A DNA stretch of 64,000 nucleotides, taken from positions 906,448 to 970,447 of the forward strand of contig MU260067.1 of NCBI GenBank assembly GCA_020310875.1. Direction: 5' to 3'. The notes under the pieces were generated by a model. It did not search any database and was not told where the DNA came from. It saw only the letters and a program-made list of their open reading frames with translations. Both the position numbers and the translations under genes were made by a program. Origin of the DNA: Ceratopteris richardii. Its lineage: Eukaryota; Streptophyta; Polypodiopsida; Polypodiales; Pteridaceae. Positions 55,344-64,000 of this stretch are shown here, piece after piece (position 1 is the first letter of the stretch; each line of letters begins with the position of its first letter).

Positions 55344-56525
55344 AAAACTTAGATGGGAGTTCTTTATGGAAGAGTTGGAACAAGGCCAAACAATTCATCA
55401 GAATAAGTCAGGAGTGGAAGTGGGCAGCTGGGATAAGACAAAATGACTCCATCTGGTTTCCGAGCGGCGGCTTTACGGGGGTGGAGTCTTGTAACCTCCA
55501 AACTGCAAAGCGGTTATGGAATAAGGGGTTCAAACAGTGGAAAAAACTCTGGAAACAAGAGACCAGCTAGTGGATTAGGTTCGCAGACTTGGACCCGAGA
55601 CTTAGAGTTACCCTTGAGGAATGGACTCTTCTTCAAGGCAGGTGTTTAGCTTGGGACCGCTCAACTACCCGCCTTCTCTGTGGTCAGGATCTTCCTTGTC
55701 TGGAGGGCCTCAAATGAAGCAATGGAAAGAAACTATCCAGAATCCAACTTCAAAGAGAACTTAGACGTTCATCACACTCTTAACAAGAGATGGTGCCTTT
55801 CTTGGACCAAACTTCGATGGGAACTAAAGTTTCATGTCTATTTGGCACCCCCTAATCGAGATCAAAAAGTCCGTTCTCATGTGGCAAATCTTGCACAAAG
55901 GTATCTGGTCCAATGCAAGGGCTAACAAAATCTGTGGTGTGCCGCCATGGTGCAAGCGTTGCCATCGATGCATCAAAGATTTAGCTCACTGTTCTTCAAT
56001 TGCCCCAAGTCCCGTGTTATCTGGCATCATGTGACCCGAGTATTGAGACTCACAAACCAAATCAATTGGCAAACAAGTGCTTCTGGGTGAGGCGGTCGGC
56101 TGCTCATCGAGGCTGTGGAATGCCATCAGGGGTGAGACTCTTTGGAAGTTTTGGAGGGAGCGATGTGCTATCAATTTTGGCCAAACTCCTAAGGAATGGT
56201 CGATCGAGAAATCCTTGTTTCTTCTAGGTAAAAGAATCTCCCGAGATAAGAGATCTCCACCGTTTAGACACCACTGTATTTATCTCCTCGAAAACAACAA
56301 GTTAAAACCCAAATGGGTTCCACATGAGGGTGATGATAGATTTATCCGCCTCATTTGTAATGCCTCTAGCTTGGCATACTCCTCCCCTCCATTGTGGGAT
56401 CTGGGGGGTCCCATGGGCACTAGTCCCATTGACTTATAACTTTTCTCTTTTCTTTTAATCAAAGTCCGCGAGAATACGCTAAGGCCGAACTTCCTTTTAT
56501 TTAAAAAAAAAAACTTAGATGGGAG
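55344..56525 (+). mobile_element. 5'-truncated LINE (LINE-A type) with target duplication
   Basis: AAAACTTAGATGGGAG at 55344-55359 recurs at 56510-56525 after an A run. Between them is the C-terminal part of ORF2: DWKWAAGIRQNDSIWFP-like sequence near 55400, NKRWCLSWTKLRW near 55780, the CKRCH zinc module near 55950, then an open stretch 56077-56439 (WSIEKSLFLLGKRI). The LINE-type 3' UTR and poly-A follow. Frameshifts and a stop are present. It is closer to LINE-A than to LINE-B. Confidence 0.87.
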
Positions 56526-56645
56526 GGTCCCATGAGCACTAGTCCATTCACTTGTAATTTTTCTTCTTTATTTTAATTAAAGTCCGGGAGAATAGGCTAA
56601 GGCTAAAACTTCCTTTTATTAAAAAGAAAAAAAACTTAAATGGAG
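56526..56645 (+). mobile_element. Second 3'-tail-only LINE insertion at the same site
   Basis: About 105 bp of LINE 3' UTR (GGGTCCCATGAGCACTAGTC, then TCCGGGAGAATAGGCTA) with its own A-rich end. It is followed by AAAACTTAAATGGAG (56631-56645), a third, slightly diverged copy of the target sequence. Confidence 0.8.
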
Positions 56646-57060
56646 GGCAGTCTAAAGATAGTGGTGTAGCTTGTGCCATGAGCATTGAGCAGCGATGGGA
56701 CTCTATCTGCTCCGACACATCGTAACATGAGACTCTCTGCTTCGGCACATTCCAAGATCAGACTCTCAAATCTGATACGTAATCAAGTGATTAACCAGCT
56801 GACAATTGAATTGCATTGCAATGGAAAAATGGAGTGAAATTTTCTGCATGTAAGGTGCGAGTCGCGACCATGGGGCATAGCTGTGCTGCCACAGTAGTAA
56901 CTACATTAAACAGTATGTTAGACTCATTGAAAACAAAAACAGGAAGTTTTTACAACGGAGCTGTAATGGACGTCTCCATAGCCTTCGACGCAGAGCGCCT
57001 CTAGATAGACAACTAGATGTCACCGGCTGAATCCTTATTCCTTCTTTCTTCTGCGTGCAT
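56646..57060. other. No gene recognised; one unexplained frame
   Basis: The frame 56816-57004 (62 codons, ATG to TAG) lies in sequence richer in GC than the neighbourhood and contains HSCAATVVTTLNSMLDSLK. I recognise no family. The part near 57005-57060 may already belong to the 5' UTR of LINE-C. Confidence 0.35.
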
Positions 57061-57142
57061 TTTCTAGTCAGTCGCGAGTCGCGACAGAGGCTCTAGCATC
57101 CATCAGTTGTGCTTTTTCTGGTCAATCACGACAGACGCTTTA

Positions 57143-57338
57143 GCATCCATCGCGATTCACGGACTTCATTTTGGAAGCTGACCTGGCATCCATCACGATT
57201 CAGACTCCCCAGTCAGTCGTGCATTTTCTGGTCCGTCGCGACAGACGCTCTAGCATCCATCGCAATTCACAGACTTCTTTTTCGAAGCTGATATGGCTTC
57301 CATCGCGATTCACGGACTTCATTTTCGAAGCTGACGTG
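57143..57338 (+). repeat. LINE-C 5' UTR tandem units
   Basis: Units of exactly 43 bp at 57143-57185, 57253-57295 and 57296-57338 begin GCATCCATCGCGATTCACGG or close variants. A longer variant unit lies at 57186-57252. They share CCATCGCGAT and TCGCGATTCAC with the LINE-A 5' UTR, so both families carry related monomers ahead of ORF1. Confidence 0.85.
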
Positions 57339-57724
57339 ACCTCGCGTCAAAGAATAGAATATCTACTTCAATAGTTTCATCCTTACCCTTGAAGGCACAT
57401 TGCCATGTGCATTTGAATTTCGCACAGACCCAGGTCACGTAAGCGCACAAGTGGTTGATGCGGCAAGCCCTTTTTACTACTTAGAGGTGGCTTCGTTATG
57501 ACATAATTTTCATCGCAGGAGCTGAACATTGTCTGTAATATTATGTGCTATGCCATTGTCATAACCTTCATGAACAGATATGGCTATTTGAACCTCATAA
57601 GCTTTTCTCGATTCACCTCTATTCAATTTGCTTACCTTTTGTTTGTTCTCATCTCAATCTCAACCTTTTTCCCTCGTTGGTCCTGAGCAATGTGGCTCCC
57701 CTCTAATCCCAGTGCCCCCTTCAG

Positions 57725-58950
57725 ATGGATTCCGTCCCACTGGACGTCGCACTTCCGGTGGTCTCTTTGTGCAAGGAGTCCGTGACGGCAAAGAAAGAAG
57801 AACTGATGAAAACTTGCCTGATCAATCAAGTATTTGGCCCTAGGCCCCCTCTAGAAAATGTGAGAACTTGGCTACGCAAGGAGTGGTTCCCGCGTGGTCT
57901 AAATGTGTGTAAATGTCAATGCCTATGGGCGAATCACCTGCTTCTAGTGTTGAAAATGAAGAGATGGCCTTCCAAGCCCTCCAAGCCGGCTCCTTGCAAG
58001 TGGGTCGGTACACCTTATGTCTATTTAGGTGGACTCCAGACTTTGTTCCAAACAAGTCAAAGCCTCTTCGTTACCCGCTTTGGGTGGAGCTTCCCAATCT
58101 ACCGTATTTCCTGTATGGTTTCTTCGAGAAATCGTTTCACCGATCGATTGCCAGATGGCCTCAAGAGAGGATGTTGAGGGGTTAATCTATGATGGAGCTC
58201 AATATTCTTTCAACACACGATGGCACCCACAAATCTGCATTGAAACGGACTTAAACCAGGTCCTCCCCTCGATGATCTCCATAAACTGTGGAGATGGTAA
58301 TGCCTGCTTCTGTTGCGGACACCAAGGGCATAGGATCAAAGATTGTCCCTTGATGCAAAATACCAATAACAATAAGTTTAAACCAGATGGGGCCCCGGAT
58401 CTTTCCCTCAATTTGGCATTGGGGTCATCCCCCTCGGATGGAGGAAGAAGAGGGCGCTCGTGTTGCAAAGACGGACTCAGAAGGATTCACGGAAGTAAGA
58501 TGTAGGATCAAAGTTATCCCTCACAGATCAGTAGTAAGGAACGTTACGACCATTGCTCCTTTGAATAATGTACCATAACCTAGAAAAGGAGATTAATGAG
58601 GTCGACCTCCCAAGGGATACCCTTTGTGAAGAAGACCTTGGAGATACTACCCTTGGATGCTCTACCACCAAAGAAGACAACCAGGAAGGTTACACAAAAG
58701 AGGAAGGATTCACTACTAGCAATGAAGACAACCCAGACAGCAAAAGCTCCTTCCTGGGCCCTACTCTTCCGGTTGCATGCCAAGCTTACCGCAACAAAAG
58801 TCAAATATTAAAGGGAACAACCGTCGAGCATGCCTTGGAAGAGCCCCCTCAAGAGTAGGATCCTAAGTCAAGAAGCTGGGAGGAAAAAAGAAGATCACAA
58901 GAAAAAAAAATCGGGTCCCTCCCCTCAAAGAGGGCAACGTCTATCAATAA
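57725..58950 (+). pseudogene. LINE-C ORF1, frameshifted
   Basis: Starts MDSVPLDVALP; the first frame is good to CKCQCLWANHLLLVL (about 57950). A shift moves to EEMAFQALQAGSLQVGRYTL, and a second, near 58140, to SREDVEGLIYDGAQYSFNTR. The knuckle CFCCGHQGHRIKDC is at about 58306-58347 and sits directly after a deletion relative to LINE-A. The C-terminal part is at 58568-58858. The terminal stop is TAA at 58948-58950, overlapping the ORF2 ATG by one base (TAATG). Confidence 0.8.
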
Positions 58951-59805
58951 TGAAAGTCACATCGCTAAATGTCAGGGGTTTGTCTGACCCCTCAAGAGCG
59001 GCGATTCTTGGTCAGTGGTTCAAAGACAAGGGCCTCATCCCCGAATTTATTTTCTTACAAGAGATTAAAGTCGATGCAGAGGATCTCCAGAAACAGCTTA
59101 AATGCATTTCTCTGAACCACCTTTGGTTCTCCACTTTGCACCCTAGGGGGACGGGGGGCACTGGGATTGGTATTAGTCACTCCTGGTCCCTCAAATTGAC
59201 CTTGTTTTGTGAAGATCGGAATCATCATTGGATTGCTGCCTCTATCAGGTTCCCTAATCAGTTCGATATGGTCTCAATTTATGCCCTAATGGAGAGGCGG
59301 ATAGAATCCATACGTGGGCTTCCCTCAACTGCATCTCACACAATGTTTTGATTTGTGGGGACTTCAACATGGTCGAGTTTTCGTGAGGACCAATGGAATA
59401 ACAAGGTGAAAACTATTGACGGTCGGGAGAAAGAGATGTGGGATAAAATCAATCTCCATCTCAACCTAGTTGAGGTGAAAGACATCCAGCGGTTCTCCTG
59501 GTCTAATCTCCAATTCGGAGACTCTCTCAGGAAAGCAAGACTTGATAGATGTTACATCAATCAAAACACCATCCTCCAATGGGGTATTCCTTCGGTTTTC
59601 CAAAACACATGGATCGGACTATCTTGGACCACTACCCGATCACTTTCTTTCACACCGATTCCCATGCTCCGAAAAGCTCCTTGGTTTCATGCTTCTCAGA
59701 CGTCGTTTTCCCTCCCCTCTGTCCACCAAGAAATTTATGCAGTGTGGGCAGAGGCCTTTGCCTACTATTATGAACCGGCTAACTGCTAGAGAAGCACGGT
59801 GGCAA
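58950..59805 (+). pseudogene. LINE-C ORF2, N-terminal endonuclease part only
   Basis: Begins MKVTSLNVRGLSDPSRAAIL with the endonuclease Asn and QEIKVD with its Glu. A shift near 59285-59345 separates VSIYA from ICGDFNMVE. KARLDRCYINQN and KAPWFHASQTSFSLPSVHQE follow. The SDHYP motif is degraded to a WTTTRS-like reading. The frame ends at the CACTA insertion point. Confidence 0.85.
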
Positions 59806-59854
59806 CACTACAAGAAATAGAGGGGGCGTAGCGACGCCGCCGAATTGAAAAAAA

Positions 59855-60090
59855 AAAAGAGAATCATCGCTTATGCAATGCTAGCATCGCATAAGCGACG
59901 GTGATGTTTTCGGATTTTTTTTTTACAGGCATTCGGTGCATAAGCAATGCTAGTGTCGCTTATGTGATCTAAATGTGTGCATTGCAAATAGCATCGCTAA
60001 CTAGCGACATTATTTGCGACGTTGGAAAACAGAGTGGTGTCGCATATGCGACGTCCTGTGTTCTAGAGTGTCGCATAAGTGACACTCAAG
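59855..60090. repeat. CACTA subterminal repeats
   Basis: Multiple direct and inverted copies of a core like TCGCTTATGCGAC: for example ATCGCTTATGCAATG, CGCATAAGCGACGG, GTCGCTTATGTGAT, GTCGCATATGCGACG and GTCGCATAAGTGACAC. Arrays of this sort near CACTA termini are where the transposase-associated binding protein docks in En/Spm. Confidence 0.8.
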
Positions 60091-60158
60091 AATGTTAAAA
60101 AAATTTCGAGTTCTCCCAGCACATTTGTGCTGGGATTTGGACGCAAGAGCAAGAGAAC

Positions 60159-60322
<164 letters not shown>

Positions 60323-60340
60323 ACACATCGTTGAAGCCAG

Positions 60341-63330
60341 GTATGCACACACACACACATACACTTACACACACATACATATGCATACACACACATATAC
60401 ACACATAGACACACACACACATACACATAGACACACACACATACACACATAATGTTGCATACACACACATATACATGCATACACACACATATACATGCAC
60501 ACACACATATATGCATACACACACACATATGCATACATAATGCATACGTAATGCACATGCAGACATACACATACATAATGCATACACATACACACACACA
60601 TACACACACACATACAAACACATACACACATACACACACATACACACACACATACACACACATACACACACATACACATGTACACACACATATATGCATA
60701 CACACACATAGAAGGACATGCACACACATACACATACATGCATACATATGCAAACATAATGCATATGGATATGCATACATACATGCATACACACACATGC
60801 ATACATAATGCACATGCATACATACACATACATAATGCATACACACACATATGCATACATAATGCATACATAATTCATACACACATACACACACATATGC
60901 ATACATACATGCATACACATACACACATAGACACATACACACACATAAACATATACACACTCATAGACACACACACATACACATAGACACACACACATAC
61001 ACACATATACACACACACATAGACACATACACACATAATGATGCATACACACACATACACATGCATACACATACACACACACACATAACACACATGCATA
61101 CACACATACACACACATATATGCATACACACACACTTAGAGACATACACACACATACACATACATGTGTACATATGCATACATAATGCATATGCAGATGC
61201 ATACATACATACATGCATACATAATGCACATGCATACACACACATACATAATGCATACACACATATGCATACATAATGCATACACACACATACACACACA
61301 TATGCATACATACATGCATACGCATACACACATAGACACATACACACACATAAACCCACACACACTCACAAATACACACATATACACATGCATACACACA
61401 CATATGCATACATACATGCATACACATACACACATAGACACATACACACACATAGACACATAGACACACATAAACACATACACACTCATAGACACACACA
61501 CATACGTAGACACACACACACACATACACACACATATATACACACATATACACACACATACATACATAGACACATCCACACATAATGATGCATACACACA
61601 TATACACATGCATACACACATACACACTCATATACACACACGTACACACATACACACAAATAGAGAGACATACACACACATACACATACATGCATACATA
61701 TGCATACATAATGCATATGCATACATACATACTTACATGCATACATAATGCACATGCATACATACACATACATAATGCATACACACACATATGCATACAT
61801 AATGCATACACACACATATGCATACATACATGCATACACATACACACATAGACACATACACACACATAGAACCATACACACACATAAACATACACTCATA
61901 GATGCACACTACACATAGACACACACACACATACACACATAGATACATACACACATAATGATGCATGCACACACATACACATGGATACACACACAAACAC
62001 ACATAGACACATACACACACATAGACACATACACATACATAAACACATACACACTCATAGACACACACACATACACATAGACACACACACATACACACAT
62101 ACACACACATACACACATAATGATGCATAGACACACATACACACACACACACATACACACACATACACATACACACATATATGCATACACACACATACAC
62201 ATGCATACACACATACACACACATACACACATACACACACATACACACACATATACACACATAGACACACACACATATGCATACACACACACATAGAGAG
62301 ACATACACACACATACACACACATACACACACATATACACACATACACACACACACATATGCATACACACACACATAGAGAGATACACACACATACACAT
62401 ACATGCATACATATGCATACATAATGCATATGCATATGCATACATATGGACTTACATGCATACATACACATACATAATGCATACACACACATATGCATAC
62501 ATAATGCATACACACACATACACACACATATGCATACATACATGCATACGCATACACACATAGAAACATACACACACATATACACATACACACACATAAA
62601 AACATACACACTCATTGACGCACACACATACACATAGACACACACATACACACACATATACACACACATAGACACATACACACATAATGATGCATACACA
62701 CACATACACATGCATACACACATACACACATACACACACATACAAGCACACACATACACAGACACACATACACACATACACACATACACACATACACCAC
62801 ATATATGCATACACACACATAGAGAGACATACACACACATACACATACATGCATACATATACATACATAATGCATATGCATATGCATACATACATACTTA
62901 GATGCATACACACATATGCATACATAATGCACATGCATACATACACATACTTAATGCATACACACATATGCATACATAATGCATACATAATGCATACACA
63001 CACATACACATACATATGCATACATAATGCACATGCATATGCATACATACATGCATACACATACACACATAGAGACATACACACACATAGACATATACAC
63101 ACGCATAAGCACATACACACTCATAGACGCACATACATACACATAGACACACGCACACATACACACATATACACACACATACACACATAGACACATACAC
63201 ACATAATGATGCATACACACATACACATGCATACACACACACACATACATGCACATGCATACACACACATGCATACATACACATACTTAATGCATACACA
63301 CATACATATGTACATGTATATATATATATA
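60341..63330. repeat. 3-kb CA-derived satellite with higher-order structure
   Basis: ACACATAC, ATGCATACAT and related words fill almost 3 kb. The phrase AATGATGCAT recurs at 61037, 61583, 61957, 62119, 62686 and 63204, several spaced 518-567 bp, and AGAGACATACACACACATA recurs likewise, so larger blocks have been duplicated. Long open frames on both strands (up to 610 codons) are products of the periodicity. The tract ends in an AT run at 63319-63330. Confidence 0.92.
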
Positions 63331-63365
63331 GATTTCTAACCCATTACATTTATATGTTAGGTATT

Positions 63366-64000
63366 ATGGATCCTAGTAGAGAGAAAAAGGTGAAACTCAC
63401 TCTCATAAAAAGTCTTATGAGAGCAAGAGTTCCATCTGATACTCTAGGGGCCATCATGCATGATTACTCAGAGATGTCTGATGATGAGCTGGATTATACG
63501 ATCCAGATGCTTACCTAGCAATCAGAGGAGGGCTCTTCTGCGGCTCCACATGTAGGAAGACAGCTATCTGCTCATAGGTATGTTTTTTTTTTCATAAACT
63601 TTTTTAATGATATTATAACACATATTTTTATTTATTTTTATCTATCTATTTTGAGAACACTATACCACCTCCAGATCATGATAGCAGAGCAGAGTTGCCT
63701 ATGAGGACATGCATAGGCACCTTAGGACTAGAGTGCGATATAGAGCCAAAGGGGAACATTGTGTACATAGGGAATGGATTGGAGTTCAAGAGAAGAATGC
63801 GGGCATTATGCGACTCTTACCTGTGCCTTGTCCACTTACCGTGGAAGTAAGTATAAATTTTACATATAAATTGAAATAAATATCTTATGTTTATTTACAT
63901 TATTTTTTTTATTTTTGTAGTGAGCATGATGAGAGTGATAAAAAATACGTACTTAGTTCACTTGAGACAGAGTTTGAGACAGGATGGTTGCATAAGTGGT
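63366..64000 (+). CDS. Start of a spliced CACTA-borne gene, partial
   Basis: ATG at 63366 opens MDPSREKKVKLTLIKSLMRA. An in-frame TAG at 63516-63518 (residue 51, likely a former CAG) breaks it. Proposed exons are 63366-63577 (donor GTATGT), 63656-63846 (donor GTAAGT) and 63921 onward (acceptor TTGTAG). Exon 2 reads GLEFKRRMRALCDSYLCLVH and ends LPW; exon 3 reads EHDESDKKYVLSSLETEFET. The exon 2-3 junction is in frame; the exon 1-2 junction is not, so an indel or another donor is involved. Its position suggests a CACTA transposase or accessory gene, but I do not recognise the family. It runs off the window. Confidence 0.5.

Larger units (their letters stand above)
57061..59805 (+). mobile_element. 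LINE-C, sibling of LINE-A, cut by a CACTA element
   Basis: 5' UTR with tandem CpG-rich units, ORF1 from 57725 and ORF2 from 58950. The sequence stops being LINE at 59805, where CACTACAAGAAA begins. The rest of ORF2 and the 3' end must lie beyond the window. Its 5' boundary is uncertain. Confidence 0.85.

Overview
This is a repeat-dense stretch of a large plant nuclear genome. The evidence is eukaryotic and plant-like: Ty1/copia and Ty3/gypsy retrotransposons, plant L1-type LINEs with a DUF4283-like ORF1, a CACTA (En/Spm) end with the CACTACAAGAAA terminus, tRNA-derived SINE-like copies, long AT/AC/AG microsatellites and spliced genes with GT-AG introns. Nothing is bacterial. I cannot name the species; a big-genome land plant (gymnosperm or fern scale) is an inference from repeat density and nesting.

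Layout. 1-16.4 kb is nested and broken LTR retrotransposons. A plus-strand copia gag-protease remnant (490-1613) is cut by a minus-strand copia whose 3' LTR is 1614-1843. A plus-strand, internally deleted copia (7344-11734, both LTRs, PBS and PPT visible) sits inside the integrase of another minus-strand copia. Ty3/gypsy pol debris follows at 12.6-13.9 kb, then two further copia fragments. 16.4-28.2 kb is AT-rich with few recognisable domains; its main content is a repeat family in three copies, two of them a tandem duplication of about 2 kb. 28.2-34.3 kb is a complete L1-type LINE (LINE-A), with target-site duplication and a matching empty site in the neighbouring duplicated copy. 34.3-36.3 kb is a small island of unique sequence with the only convincing host gene: a minus-strand, three-exon gene for a short secreted protein with a CBM20-like starch-binding domain, TATA box included. 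36.3-37.3 kb carries a LINE-tail insertion and a SINE-like copy. 38.0-43.8 kb is a second, divergent full-length LINE (LINE-B) with a perfect 16-bp target-site duplication. 44.5-48.1 kb is a decayed plus-strand gypsy element. 49.4-55.3 kb holds another SINE-like copy, minus-strand gypsy RT and integrase pieces and two foldback sequences. 55.3-59.8 kb has two stacked 5'-truncated LINE insertions and a third LINE (LINE-C, sibling of LINE-A). From 59,806 to the right edge a CACTA transposon interrupts LINE-C; it contains subterminal repeats, a GA tract, about 3 kb of CA-derived satellite and the first exons of a spliced gene.

How the parts work together. Each LINE encodes an RNA-binding ORF1 protein and an ORF2 endonuclease/reverse transcriptase that copy the element by target-primed reverse transcription. 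In LINE-A and LINE-C the ORF2 start overlaps the ORF1 stop. LINE-A has lost a catalytic RT aspartate; LINE-B keeps it but has one frameshift in ORF1. The copia and gypsy elements are all defective. The CBM20-like gene is the only candidate for ordinary host function.
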